Positions 26,959 to 35,621 of a stretch of 64,000 nucleotides of DNA are shown in pieces. The first letter of the stretch is position 1; the number at the start of each line of letters is the position of its first letter. The notes below the pieces were generated by a model, which saw only the letters and a list, made by a program, of their open reading frames with translations, ran no database searches and was not told where the DNA came from. Source of the DNA: Microcoleus sp. CAWBG506 (GTDB taxonomy: Bacteria; Cyanobacteriota; Cyanobacteriia; Cyanobacteriales; Microcoleaceae); contig JAHREW010000036.1 of assembly GCA_020883125.1 (NCBI GenBank), forward strand, positions 1 through 64,000, written 5' to 3'. A program made the position numbers and the translations under genes.

Positions 26959-28356
26959 CTACTGAGTAGGTTGAGACTTGGCTTCCCCAGCATCTTTTGC
27001 GGATAATCCCTGATCTTGAACGCCAAAATACCACAAACTAGCCACGGCTTCGGCGCGAGTCACCGATTTTTTTGGTTGAAACAATGTTGTGAAACCAAAA
27101 ACCCGGCGAATATTGGCTAAATCTCCATTGTTAAAATCTGCTAAAACTGCTCGCGATGCTTGGGAATCAATCTTAGAAGCATCTTGAAAACCCCACTTTT
27201 CTTTCACTGCATCAATGTTAGCTGTGGGTAAAACTTGACGAGTATCTAAAGGTACTTTCCACAGAATCATTGCTTCGCGAGTTAAAGGTGTATCGGGACG
27301 AAATTTAATATCTTTAGTTTCTCCGGAAATGCTACTGGGAATTAAACCAGCTTCTGCTAAACCTTGAATTGCTGCAAAATCTGGGTCTGTTTTGGGTATG
27401 TCAGCAAAAGCTGGTTCGCTTGATGCTACTGCTAATCTAATTTGTTTGGCTTGACGGCTGGCATAAATTTGATTGTTAGCAGCTACTAACCAGCGGGCAT
27501 ATTCCCGACGGGTGACTATTTTGTTCGGTTCGGGTAAGGTGTTTTCTGTTTCTAAATTTGCACCGGATTTCGATCGCACTTTCAGCACTTCCAATGAGGC
27601 TAAATCTGCTACATACTGCCGCAATTGTTGAGGAATTTGGCTATCTTGTTGGCTGACTTTTTTGGTTTTTGACTCTGGAGATGATGTGGCTGTTGGTGCT
27701 TCGGAATTAGAGGAAGTTGGGGCTGGTGAGGGAGATTGGTTAGCATCGGAATTCTGAGGTTGGGGATTGGTGGCAATTTCCCCATTTGCTTTGTCGTATG
27801 CAATCACAAATTCTGTCGCACCTCCTAATTTTTGAGTAGGAGAAAGTGAGACTGTTACTCGCAATTTATCTTGCTGGGCTACCACAGAACCTTGTCCGTC
27901 GGGGGTTGGGGGAGTCACTATTTTCCAGTTGCGACGCCCAAACTCATTCTGATAAAAATTCTGAATGGAATTAATCGGATCGGTGCTTTCGTAGCGCAGT
28001 CGTATATTTTTTTCTGAGGGGGTGCTTGGCCCTGTAACTTCTACCAACTGAGCATTAGGATAGAGGGGTATCTCTGTTGGGAAATCGGGAGGGAGTTGGG
28101 CGTTGATGCTGGTGTCTACTGGTGTCGCTGGTTGGGGGGAAGCCAAAGCCACGGGATTTTCTTTTAATTTGGGATCGGCGGCGAAGGATTCTTCCATCGC
28201 CTTGCTGTTGGGGCTGTTGGCGCAGCCTGTGACAGCCCCAAGCAGACAGATTGCTAGCAAAGCATTTACAGTTGCGAGTATATGGGTTTTACTGGTTTTA
28301 GTTGGCGATCGCCCTGTCAAGTGGCCTCGCCGTTGAGCAAATATAATATTCAACAT
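26959..28356 (-). CDS. Lipoprotein with S-layer homology (SLH) domains
   Basis: A 465-residue secreted protein. A basic N-region and hydrophobic stretch end in a lipobox-like LGAVTGC (Cys at about 45), so it should be lipid-anchored. Residues about 85-190 form a conserved domain (FPTEIPLYPNAQLVEVTG, then NFYQNEFGRRNWKIV). A Ser/Pro/Thr-rich linker follows (195-240). The C-terminal 220 residues hold SLH-type repeats with RREYARWLVAANN, FADIPKTDPDFAAIQGLAEAG, PLTREAMILWK and VTRAEAVASLWYFG. SLH domains bind cell-wall glycans or tether the outer membrane to peptidoglycan in cyanobacteria. It is divergent from the gene at 28426. The extended N-region suggests the true start could lie later, but no other in-frame ATG precedes the hydrophobic segment. 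Confidence 0.82.
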   Translation of the reverse strand: MLNIIFAQRRGHLTGRSPTKTSKTHILATVNALLAICLLGAVTGCANSPNSKAMEESFAADPKLKENPVALASPQPATPVDTSINAQLPPDFPTEIPLYPNAQLVEVTGPSTPSEKNIRLRYESTDPINSIQNFYQNEFGRRNWKIVTPPTPDGQGSVVAQQDKLRVTVSLSPTQKLGGATEFVIAYDKANGEIATNPQPQNSDANQSPSPAPTSSNSEAPTATSSPESKTKKVSQQDSQIPQQLRQYVADLASLEVLKVRSKSGANLETENTLPEPNKIVTRREYARWLVAANNQIYASRQAKQIRLAVASSEPAFADIPKTDPDFAAIQGLAEAGLIPSSISGETKDIKFRPDTPLTREAMILWKVPLDTRQVLPTANIDAVKEKWGFQDASKIDSQASRAVLADFNNGDLANIRRVFGFTTLFQPKKSVTRAEAVASLWYFGVQDQGLSAKDAGEAKSQPTQ

Positions 28357-28425
28357 AAATCCCCCGTTTGCGGATATAGTTCTAGGCTAGCGCAAATCCA
28401 TCGGGCTAATCTAATTATTCCCAAA

Positions 28426-28971
28426 ATGAACTTCCTACATTTATTCCTAGTTACTGCTACATTATTTGTGTCTGTTGTCAAGTTTGCTAGTCCCCTCCAG
28501 GCTGAATCTGCTCCCAGGACGGCCGTACTTGCTCAACCGGATTGGCAGCCCTTTTGTTCCGCTGAGGGTTTGTTTGCGATCGACATACCAGGAACTACCA
28601 AAATTAATGCAGAAACTTTTTCAAATCAGATTATTGTTCATACCTACCGCTCGATCTTAAAAAATCAAGAAACTTATTTACTGCAATACTTCGACTTAGA
28701 TTTAGCCCTCACTAATAATAACATTAAAATCACTTTAAATAATGCCGTAGATTTATTTGTGGTCGGATCTAATGCCAAATTGCTGCAAGTGCGCGATATT
28801 TCCCTGGGTAGTTATCCGGGAAAAGAATTTGAGTTTCAGTCCCTTTCCCCTAGTGCACCTGTAGGTGTAGGTCAGGTATTTTTGGTGGACAGACGTCTTT
28901 ACGGCTTAGTCGCCATTACCTCAAAACCTGAAAATGCTCAAAAATTTCTCGAATCTTTTCGTTTATTTTAA
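28426..28971 (+). CDS. Small secreted protein, function unknown
   Basis: A 181-residue protein from the ATG at 28426, giving a clean signal peptide (MNFLHLFLVTATLFVSVVKF, cleavage probably after LQA near residue 27). The frame is open further upstream, but that part overlaps the divergent promoter region and adds a non-secretory N-terminus. The mature part (FCSAEGLFAIDIPGTTKI, then SILKNQETYLLQYFDLD, ending in a helix ENAQKFLESFRLF) has the look of a compact alpha/beta periplasmic domain, like the PsbP-like or DUF1795 type in pattern only. It may share a bidirectional promoter with the SLH lipoprotein gene. Confidence 0.75.
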   Translation: MNFLHLFLVTATLFVSVVKFASPLQAESAPRTAVLAQPDWQPFCSAEGLFAIDIPGTTKINAETFSNQIIVHTYRSILKNQETYLLQYFDLDLALTNNNIKITLNNAVDLFVVGSNAKLLQVRDISLGSYPGKEFEFQSLSPSAPVGVGQVFLVDRRLYGLVAITSKPENAQKFLESFRLF

Positions 28972-28986
28972 ATCAGAACATGGAAG

Positions 28987-29010
28987 GTTCCCAAGCCTGT
29001 ACTTGGGAAC
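28987..29010. terminator. Hairpin between convergent genes
   Basis: GTTCCCAAG and CTTGGGAAC form a perfect 9-bp stem with a 6-nt loop, 16 nt after the upstream + gene and 24 nt before the end of queF. No strong T-tract is present on either side, so it is a possible bidirectional terminator. Confidence 0.45.
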
Positions 29011-29033
29011 GATAAATGCACAGGTTGTGCCTG

Positions 29034-29453
29034 CTACTTCTGATGGGATACCTCAATTACGGTGTGCACGTTCCCCCGTGGCGAAAAATCGCCTTTAATG
29101 GTGGCTGAATGTGGCGCGCAAGCGGCGACGAAATCGTCTAGAATTTGGTTGATCGATTCTTCGTGAGAAATGTAGCGATCGCGATAACTATTAATGTACA
29201 GCTTGAGCGCCTTCAATTCCACTACTCGTTCGTCGGGCACGTAGGTGACGTGAATTGTCGCAAAATCGGGATAGCCGGAAAACGGACACTTGCAGGTATA
29301 CTCCGGTAAAGTAATGTTAATGGAGTAACGTCGCCCGACTCGCGGATTCGGGAAGGTAATTAACTCTCCTTCTAAAATCTGGCGTTCCCCGTATTTCATT
29401 TCTTCGGTACTTGACTTTTGTGACATACTTTCTTCTGTTTGGTGGTTGTTCAT
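29034..29453 (-). CDS. queF: NADPH-dependent 7-cyano-7-deazaguanine reductase
   Basis: A 139-residue type I (single-domain) QueF. It reduces preQ0 to preQ1, the last free-base step before queuosine is placed in tRNA. The nucleophile Cys 56 lies in CPFSGYPDFA with the catalytic Asp 63. The substrate and NADPH-binding motif VELKALKLYINSYR follows, then the C-terminal FSPRGNVHTVIEV. An internal Met at codon 10 (29426) is an alternative start. No preQ1 riboswitch-like pseudoknot was recognised upstream. The gene stands alone and converges with the secreted protein gene. Confidence 0.93.
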   Translation of the reverse strand: MNNHQTEESMSQKSSTEEMKYGERQILEGELITFPNPRVGRRYSINITLPEYTCKCPFSGYPDFATIHVTYVPDERVVELKALKLYINSYRDRYISHEESINQILDDFVAACAPHSATIKGDFSPRGNVHTVIEVSHQK

Positions 29454-29600
29454 AGCGAGCCAGTGGAAACTGCTAACATTTAACTAAACTTCACTATCAA
29501 TATCTGTAACAAATATCTTGACGAATTGTGTGGCGATCGATCTAATTGCAAATACTCTCAGGCTAAACTAAAAAAAGCTCACCCTCGCCATATATAAATT

Positions 29601-30233
29601 ATGCAAAATACTACCTTACCTGACCATAACTCCTCCGCCAACTCAAATAACTACTCTCCATCAGTACCCATTTCCCTCTACCGAGAAGTCACTGCCGAGT
29701 TGCAATCGGCCCAAGCAATGCTTGACTCTCTCAAAACTCATAATCAGCAATTAGTCCAACAAAATCAACAACTGCGGCGAGAAGTAGAAACAGTAGTTCA
29801 AGCATCCATATATCTACAGCAAGCGGTCAATTCAGCTCAAAGTGTTAGCCAGACTGGGATGCCTCAAATGACTCCGGTTAAAAAATTCAATCTCAGCGTG
29901 GAATCCCCTCGCCTAGCATCTTTACCATTCCCGGCTGACTATTCCGTACCCAACGACACATCTACCCCAAATCCAGCCCCTCCCACTGTGAATTTCCCCT
30001 TTCCCATAGCAGCAGCCGAACCCACAGCCCCTTCCCTAGATGAACAACTGCCCGATAAACTTCCCGAAAAATTATTTACCGAAGTACCCGAAACTCCTTA
30101 CCGTTTGCGTTCTCAACCAAAAAAAGCGTCAGACTTAAGCGGATTGTGGTTAGCCATCGCCATTTTTCTAATTGTGATTGCGGCTTTCGGCGCTGGTTAT
30201 TTAGTTGTCCGCCCTTTATTAATGAAAAAGTAA
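29601..30233 (+). CDS. Coiled-coil protein with C-terminal membrane anchor, function unknown
   Basis: A 210-residue protein. An Asn/Ser-rich start is followed by a heptad-patterned coiled coil (about 25-75, with LKTHNQQLVQQNQQLRREVETV). A Pro/Ala-rich spacer (90-160) leads to one membrane-spanning segment near the C-terminus (about 182-204, LWLAIAIFLIVIAAFGAGY). This tail-anchored layout puts the coiled coil in the cytoplasm. I do not recognise the family. It is divergent from queF and ends shortly before a hairpin. Confidence 0.7.
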   Translation: MQNTTLPDHNSSANSNNYSPSVPISLYREVTAELQSAQAMLDSLKTHNQQLVQQNQQLRREVETVVQASIYLQQAVNSAQSVSQTGMPQMTPVKKFNLSVESPRLASLPFPADYSVPNDTSTPNPAPPTVNFPFPIAAAEPTAPSLDEQLPDKLPEKLFTEVPETPYRLRSQPKKASDLSGLWLAIAIFLIVIAAFGAGYLVVRPLLMKK

Positions 30234-30250
30234 ATTTCCAAAACAATAAT

Positions 30251-30270
30251 CCCACGGTTCTAACCGTGGG
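30251..30270. terminator. Perfect 9-bp hairpin between convergent genes
   Basis: CCCACGGTT and AACCGTGGG are separated by only 2 nt. It sits 17 nt past the + gene and 51 nt before the end of speD. Its position suggests termination for both directions, but there is no long U-tract. Confidence 0.45.
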
Positions 30271-30321
30271 ACTTTCAGCAAAACATAGCATAAAATAGTT
30301 AAAGTTACGCTAATTGGCTGG

Positions 30322-30744
30322 TTATGCTCTAGCAGCACTCGTCTCTATCAAACGAGGCGCATACTGTTCTTCAGAAGCAGAACCTAAGATGCCCACCCCT
30401 GGCTCGAAACCGCGCGTGAACTCAGTGAGTTTTACCTGTTTAGCTTCCAAAGCTGTCTGTAGCACCTTCATGGCCTTGTGAGGGTCGCCGGCACCGCAGA
30501 AAAATAAATCCGCAGCAAAATAACCGTGTTCAGGCCAAGTATGGATTGCTATATGAGACTCAGCCAAAGTAGCAGTAGCCGTCACTCCGTGAGGACTAAA
30601 CTGGTGTACGCACAAATCGATGAGAGTAGCTCCTCCGGCTTCGATCGCATCGAGAATAGCGCGGCGGATACGTTCAGGATCGTTGAGCAGGTCTCCAGGA
30701 GACTGCCAAGCATCAGCGACCAGATGGGTTCCCAATTGTTTCAT
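30322..30744 (-). CDS. speD: S-adenosylmethionine decarboxylase proenzyme
   Basis: A 140-residue prokaryotic class 1 AdoMetDC, which makes decarboxylated SAM as aminopropyl donor for spermidine. Self-cleavage occurs at Glu 62-Ser 63 in TLAESHIAIHTWPE, giving a pyruvoyl group on the new alpha chain. His 68 and Cys 83 (in FFCGAGDP) correspond to the conserved processing and catalytic residues. The C-terminal 25 residues (GILGSASEEQYAPRL...) extend beyond the compact core. No other polyamine gene is adjacent. Confidence 0.93.
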   Translation of the reverse strand: MKQLGTHLVADAWQSPGDLLNDPERIRRAILDAIEAGGATLIDLCVHQFSPHGVTATATLAESHIAIHTWPEHGYFAADLFFCGAGDPHKAMKVLQTALEAKQVKLTEFTRGFEPGVGILGSASEEQYAPRLIETSAARA

Positions 30745-30868
30745 TCTGCGGGGTTTTACCTCTATTGATGTTAAGTCTCAAACCTTTTAACCTTAGCACG
30801 ATGTCTCCAATTTGGCAAGTAGGCAAACCGAAAAATTTTCAGATAGCGATCGAGGAGCGATCGAGAAT

Positions 30869-30935
30869 AGGTAATAGGTAATAGGTAATGCCCGATACCC
30901 TTCCCCCCTGGGGGGGCCCGATACCCTTCCCCCAT
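30869..30935. repeat. Heptamer array and C-rich tandem duplication
   Basis: About three TAATAGG units are followed by two copies of a CCCGATACCCTTCCCCC unit separated by a G-run. The TAATAGG unit is the same as in the larger array at 35826-35910. Confidence 0.6.
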
Positions 30936-30950
30936 CCCCAGTTAACCCGA

Positions 30951-32012
30951 TTAATCCCGACTGTGAGTCGCTCCATTCGGCAAAATTGCGCCGCCCAAAG
31001 CCGCTTCATTTAAATTAGCAACATTCAAACTAGCCCCAATCAAATTAGCCTCGGATAAATTAGTTCCTGTTAAATTTGCTCCCGCCAGAGAAGTCAGCAG
31101 CAAACCAGCTCCCGACAAATTAGCACCACTCAAATTCGCCCCGCGCAAATCCGCTTCCAGCAAGCTAGCTCCCGACAAATTAGCACCACTCAAATTAGCT
31201 CCCCGCAAAGCAGCTTTGTTCAAATTCGCACCCCTCAAATTAGCATTGTGCAGAATCAAACCATTTAAATTAGCTTTACTCAAATTAGCGCATTGCAAAT
31301 CAGCGCCATTCAAATTAGATCCATTTAAATTAGCAGATTGTAAGTCAGCACCGCTCAAGTCAGCACCGCTCAAATTAGCCGCGCACATACAAACTTCTCG
31401 CAGACTTGCTTCGCTCAAAGAAGCTCCAACCAAATTAATACCGCCAAGATTTCCGCGATTTATATAAGCTCGAATCAGAGTTGCACCGCCCAGATTAGCC
31501 CCGCTCAAATCTATTTCGCTCATAATTGCTCTAATTAGATTTGCTTTGCTCAAATCTACTCCACTCATAATGGCTCGACTCAGCGTCGCCCCGCTCAAAT
31601 TAGCCTCAGTTAGTTTGGAGCCACTGAGCATACAAGCTCCAAGTAAACTGGCTCCAGTCAGAATAGCTCTGCTCCAGTCAGCCTGAGACAATATGGCTCC
31701 GCTGAGATTAGCACCGCTAAAATCTGCTCCGATCGCCATAGTTCCAGTTAAACTAGAACTGCCCAGATTCGCTTCAATGAGTTTGGCCTTAGATAAATTA
31801 GCACCGCTCAAGTCGGCTCCGTTTAAATTAGCTCCAATCAGTTTGCTTTTAATTAAGTTGGCCCCTTTCAAATTAGCCGTGCTTAAATTTGTCCGACTGA
31901 GATTAGCTTCACTGAGATTAGCTTTAATGAGGTTAGCACCTCTAAAATCTCTTTCTCCGTTTCTATGTCTAATTAAAAATTCATCAGCACTTAAATGTTC
32001 AGTGGAATTCAT
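30951..32012 (-). CDS. Pentapeptide-repeat protein
   Basis: A 353-residue protein made almost entirely of A(N/D)LXX repeats from about residue 22 to 345, which should fold as a right-handed quadrilateral beta-helix of roughly 16 coils. The first 20 residues (STEHLSADEFLIRHRNGERD) form the usual non-repetitive cap, and a short polar tail ends the protein. Such proteins are abundant in cyanobacteria and mostly of unknown role. A few mimic DNA and bind gyrase, but the mostly uncharged loops here (many Ser, Gly and Asn) do not point to that. The complementary strand encodes spurious Leu/Lys/Ala-rich frames because of the repeat. Confidence 0.85.
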   Translation of the reverse strand: MNSTEHLSADEFLIRHRNGERDFRGANLIKANLSEANLSRTNLSTANLKGANLIKSKLIGANLNGADLSGANLSKAKLIEANLGSSSLTGTMAIGADFSGANLSGAILSQADWSRAILTGASLLGACMLSGSKLTEANLSGATLSRAIMSGVDLSKANLIRAIMSEIDLSGANLGGATLIRAYINRGNLGGINLVGASLSEASLREVCMCAANLSGADLSGADLQSANLNGSNLNGADLQCANLSKANLNGLILHNANLRGANLNKAALRGANLSGANLSGASLLEADLRGANLSGANLSGAGLLLTSLAGANLTGTNLSEANLIGASLNVANLNEAALGGAILPNGATHSRD

Positions 32013-32330
32013 AAAAAAATTGAGTGAGTTTCCTTGCTTTCTCGATTAGATGTTCTATGCAGTCTGAAAAGTTCGTAATTTCGAGGTTGCGAGTATTTTT
32101 TTCAACAAATACTTACTGCAACAGCAAAAATGGCAAAAACTGGTAGGTAGATTCCCAGCAGCATCCTGCGAGGGAAGTCGGAATTTTGTTAATAGTTAGT
32201 TTTCGGTAGTTGTTAGTTAATGAGTTATGAGTGATTAGTTGTATTTTCTACTAACTGCTAACTGCTAACTATTAACTACTAACCATTTACCAAAATACTT
32301 AGTAGTTGTGTATCGCTCCTAGCAGCGATC
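32013..32330. other. AT-rich spacer with TAACTGC-type repeats
   Basis: Upstream region of the pentapeptide-repeat gene. Around 32195-32290 it holds repeated GTTAGTT/TAACTGC/TAACTA units of the heptamer class. No coding sequence is seen. Confidence 0.5.
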
Positions 32331-33030
32331 GAATATTTGGGGTATCGCTGGTGGTAAAGTGGCCACATTCTGACCCGAAAAAGCCGATACAGGCGATCGA
32401 ATGTATGAGTCCCAGAAACCGTCAAGAGAGTAGAGCTTAAACAGTTCTACCTTGTAGCATCTGCTTGATACCTTCGAGAACCAGTGACAGCAGCACCCGG
32501 TCAGCTCAGCTAGTGTCACCTCCCCCCACTGTGCATAGTGCCAGTGAAAGCCAACAGGAAGGCTCTTTCCCTTTGAGTTCTGAGCCGGTCACAAACGAAG
32601 GAAGCAACAGGCTATCCCTCGCCTGCAATTTCGCATGAAAACTTTCCGCGAGCCATTTCCGTGATCCGGCGCTGATGTGCTTGCTGTTAATCAAGATTCG
32701 ATCCATGAGCGCTTGCGGTTCTAATTAACAGAACACCTGACACTAGACGCACTCTCGGACATTATAGCTGTTCCTGGGCTTCTCAAATGCTTCGCTGAGG
32801 CATTCCCAGGAAAACTGTATTCCTGTAGCAGGTCTTGCCAACGGCAATTAGGCTGCTCCATCCAACCAATTGCCAACCTAAGTCTTGGGGGAATCTGTTC
32901 TAGAACCCTCAATCTTGGCTGGCGACGACAATATTGTTTTAATAGTTGCCGACCACCGCAGACCGTACTCGGCGCGTGGGACTGGACTACTTCACATCTA
33001 TAAGTTGCTGAAATTAGCGGCCCCATAACT
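32331..33030. other. GC-richer, hairpin-dense region without a gene; candidate structured RNA
   Basis: About 700 bp whose base composition is more GC-rich and less repetitive than other spacers here. Reading frames are short (under 105 codons) and match nothing I know. Several complementary pairs are visible: TCCTGGG with CCCAGGA around 32783-32817 enclosing AAATGC/GGCATT, GGCTC with GAGCC near 32562-32592, and a long-range 9-nt pair CTAGTGTCA (about 32510-32518) with TGACACTAG (about 32749-32757). Signatures of RNase P RNA, tmRNA and SRP RNA were sought and not found. It may be a non-coding RNA, an intron relic or a decayed gene; the strand is undecided. Confidence 0.3.
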
Positions 33031-33292
33031 TAAAGATAGTCGCGATCGATCAACCGAGCAATATTTGCTGTAAAGTATGCCGTCTAACTAGATCCTACTC
33101 CCTCCTGAGTAAGTAAGCAGTAGTCAGTGTTACAGACACAAAATTATGACCAAGGTGGTGTATAAAAATTAATGTTAAGAATTAATTTGACTGTGGAGCC
33201 GCTTGTCGGGAACAGGGGTAGGCGACAGGTTAGCCCAGTCCACGAGACAAATCTAAATTACACTTTTGAAAAGAAGTTTTTTTTAGTTTCCA
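33031..33292. other. Spacer, nothing recognised
   Basis: AT-rich DNA between the hairpin-rich region and the terminator of the stress-protein gene. A 69-codon + frame beginning at 33172 has no recognisable features and runs through the terminator hairpin, so I do not count it as a gene. Confidence 0.4.
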
Positions 33293-33338
33293 TAAAAAAT
33301 CCCAAGTCGGCAATTTATCTGAAATTGCCGACTTGGGA
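33293..33338 (-). terminator. Strong rho-independent terminator for the YflT/glycine-zipper gene
   Basis: A perfect 17-bp stem (33300-33316 with 33322-33338; core CCCAAGTCGGCAATTT) with a 5-nt loop is followed on the minus strand by a run of six T (complement of 33293-33298). It lies 45 nt past the stop at 33383. Confidence 0.85.
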
Positions 33339-33382
33339 GAAGATTTTGCGGTTAAAGGTCTATTCGCAAAAGCTGAGTTGAC

Positions 33383-34591
33383 TTACAGGCGAGTGTTGCT
33401 GGTAACACCCTGATTTGGGTCATAAATATGAGGAGTGGTCTCAACTCCAGGAGCGCCGGGAACACCGTAGTCAGTGCTCGCACTATCTACGCTGGGATAA
33501 TCGTAGATGCCCAAGTTCTGAACACCTCGCTTGTTGAGAATCGTTTCGGCTTTGGCGACTTCTGCTTCACTACCGTTGAGCAGTACCAGATAGTCTCCGC
33601 GAGATACCCGATCGCTGTATGCTTTAGCTTCATCTTCGGGAATTCCCAAACCAGCTAGGGCTCCGATCAAACTACCTGCTGTGGCACCCAAAGCAGTACC
33701 GGCCAGTGTAGTCGCAATCGCCGTAGCTTCAGCACCAGCCAACATAATCGGGCCAATACCGGGAATGGCCAACAAGCCCAGACCCACCAACAAACCAGTC
33801 AAACCGCCCAAAGCGCCACCGGTGAGAGCGCCCTTAGTAGCACCTTCATCAGCCTTATTGTCCGCGCCCTCTTTGACATCAATACCTGCAATTTCGCCCT
33901 TAGAGTCGGCATCCTTAGCGATGACAGAAACCCGATCCATATCGAAACCCGCAGCTCTAAGCTCTGTGAGCGCTTGTTCCGTCTCACGTCTGGTAGAAAA
34001 TAGGCCCACAGCGCGCTTGTGGCGGCCCGAAGCTCTACGGTGAGTGTCTACCGGCACATCGTAAATACCCCAATCTTGAATACCCCGGACACTGAAAATT
34101 CGTTCAGCGGTAGCGATTTCTTCATCGGTACCTTCTACGAATACCAAATATTCTCCACGGGAAATGCGATCGCTATAAATTTTAGCTTTGTCATCTGGAA
34201 CTCCCAAACCTACCAAACCGCCAACTAAACCTCCCGCAGCGGCCCCAATCGCGCCTCCGACAGCAGTGTCAGCCAGCAAAGTTGCCAAAGCTCCCCCAGC
34301 CATAACAGGCCCAACTCCCGGAATTGCCAGGGCACCAATGCTTCCGAGCAAACCAATCAAACCCCCAGTCACAACTCCCGCGGTGGCCCCTGCTTTCGCG
34401 CCACCGGTCACTTGGTCATCGGTACTCTTACCCGCAGTCGCACCAGCGATTTTGCGTCCCTCCAGACTTTCGCCCACTACCGAAACTCTATTCATCGGAA
34501 ACCCTGCACTTTGTAGTTCCTTGAGAGCGAGTTCAGTATCTCGGTAATTAGAAAATACTCCTACAGCCCGTTTGTGTTGACCTAAAGCCAT
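33383..34591 (-). CDS. Tandem YflT-like stress domains with glycine-zipper segments
   Basis: A 402-residue protein made of two homologous halves (about 1-185 and 192-370). Each starts with HKRAVG(V/L)FS, contains a general-stress-protein (YflT/DUF1269-like) fold with ELxxAGFxMxRVSV, then a long Gly/Ala-rich hydrophobic stretch (GGLIGLLGSIGALAIPGVGP type) with GxxxG zipper spacing. The halves end with KIYSDRISRGEYLVFVEG or KAYSDRVSRGDYLVLLNG and a GIQDWGIYDV-type strand. Glycine zippers pack helices in membranes, so membrane association or oligomerisation is likely. The tail (375-402) is polar. Internal duplication is evident. A stress or osmotic role is an inference from the family name only. 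Confidence 0.8.
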   Translation of the reverse strand: MALGQHKRAVGVFSNYRDTELALKELQSAGFPMNRVSVVGESLEGRKIAGATAGKSTDDQVTGGAKAGATAGVVTGGLIGLLGSIGALAIPGVGPVMAGGALATLLADTAVGGAIGAAAGGLVGGLVGLGVPDDKAKIYSDRISRGEYLVFVEGTDEEIATAERIFSVRGIQDWGIYDVPVDTHRRASGRHKRAVGLFSTRRETEQALTELRAAGFDMDRVSVIAKDADSKGEIAGIDVKEGADNKADEGATKGALTGGALGGLTGLLVGLGLLAIPGIGPIMLAGAEATAIATTLAGTALGATAGSLIGALAGLGIPEDEAKAYSDRVSRGDYLVLLNGSEAEVAKAETILNKRGVQNLGIYDYPSVDSASTDYGVPGAPGVETTPHIYDPNQGVTSNTRL

Positions 34592-35156
34592 TTTTTTTCT
34601 CCTTCAAAATATTCTAGTTTTAACTTGTCAACAACTACAGAATTTAATTTCTGTTTGCTGCTATCAATATATTTAGTCATTTTTTACCTAACAAATTCAT
34701 CGCTCGTTGGACATAACTTGCTTCTGTATCTTCCGACCGATATTGACAGGTTTTATAAGGAGTAAATCCATATATGGGAAATTTAAAACTAGAGAATTTG
34801 CCCATTTTATAAGGTGGCGATTCAAACAGTAAGTAGAAGGTCTTTCGACTATGCTGACTGAACCGGGAAGAAGGAAGAAGTCGGGTGCATCTTTGTTTTG
34901 TAAATATATTCGTAGGGGCGAAGCATGACCGATGTAAATCTCTGGTTATAACTAATAAATTGTCTGCGGTCATGCTTCGCCTATGCAAAGTCGGGATGCT
35001 CCCAAGAAGTCACCCCCAGCTCCTAGGGGAGAAACTAGCTACCAAAATCACAAAGCGGGTGAGTAACTATGATTATATAAACAAAAAAAGTCCCAGGAGA
35101 AGGGGACTCATAAATCTAGGGGATCTTCAAGTCTGATTTGGTATTACTACTGAAGC
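34592..35156. other. Spacer with MITE copy A
   Basis: 565 bp between the stress-protein gene and the BON lipoprotein gene. The 34884-35003 segment is the repeat listed below. The short frames across it (for example 34677-34988 minus) arise from the repeat and from chance. An ATGATT-rich upstream region presumably holds the promoter of the YflT-like gene, with an AAGGAG at about 34599-34604 (minus strand CTCCTT complement) 8 nt from its ATG. Confidence 0.5.
34884..35003 (-). repeat. MITE-like repeat family, copy A (120 bp)
   Basis: The ends are GGTGCATC and GATGCTCCC in inverse relation, and an internal palindrome GGCGAAGCATGACCG is present near both ends. Copy C (61304-61425) is the same element in opposite orientation, and copy B (51533-51598) is an internally deleted version. 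The terminal repeats are imperfect over about 20 bp: GGGAGCATCCCGATTTTGCA against GGTGCATCTGTGTTTTGCA. Confidence 0.75.
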
Positions 35157-35621
35157 TTATTTGGCTGTAGCCGGGGCAACAACTGCCGTAACGTTTACTG
35201 TTTTGACACCCTTAATCTCTTTAGCCAAGGGTTCAATTTTAGCTAAATCTTGTTGGTTGGGAACTGTTCCTCCGATGGTAACTGCCCCATCTTTGGCATC
35301 CACAGTTAGCTGACCTTTGGTAATATTGACTTCCAACTTAGAGCGCACTTCACTTTTGAGGTCGCCGTCGGCTCGAATGGCATCGCCGCCTGTCACATTG
35401 TTGCGCTGTTCTCGCGCCCTAATATCAGAATTAGCTTGGGCTTTGCGAATATCGCTAGTTGCGTCGCCCTGAGTTTTTTTGACTGTCTCGGCTGAGGGAG
35501 GACTAGCCGTAGTTTGTGTGGCTGAGTTAGGAGCATCAGTGCTAGTTTTTGCACCTTCACTGCAAGCTACTGCTCCAAATAAAAGAATGCCGCCGATCAA
35601 AAATGGTGTTAGTTTGTTCAT
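35157..35621 (-). CDS. BON-domain lipoprotein
   Basis: A 154-residue envelope protein. The signal peptide ends in a lipobox LFGAVAC (Cys 20), giving a lipid anchor. A Thr/Ala-rich linker (22-85) leads to one BON domain (about 88-150: VRSKLEVNITKGQLTVDAKDGAVTIGGTV, then EIKGVKTVNVTAVV), a fold thought to bind membranes or phospholipids. This matches the OsmY-like class in layout. It is followed by a STRR-rich spacer upstream of its start, and it lies downstream of no obvious operon partner. Confidence 0.85.
   Translation of the reverse strand: MNKLTPFLIGGILLFGAVACSEGAKTSTDAPNSATQTTASPPSAETVKKTQGDATSDIRKAQANSDIRAREQRNNVTGGDAIRADGDLKSEVRSKLEVNITKGQLTVDAKDGAVTIGGTVPNQQDLAKIEPLAKEIKGVKTVNVTAVVAPATAK

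Noticed and set aside
29454-29600. PreQ1 riboswitch before queF
   Set aside because: No preQ1-type pseudoknot pattern (short stem with A-rich tail near the start codon) could be made out.
32721-33026. Minus-strand 101-codon frame in the hairpin-rich region
   Set aside because: Its composition is Arg/Gln/Ser-rich without a domain, and it ends inside a stem. A structured RNA or decayed DNA is as likely.
34677-34988. Small hypothetical gene on the minus strand
   Set aside because: Much of it is MITE copy A; similar peptides arise from copy C, so it reflects the repeat and not a gene.
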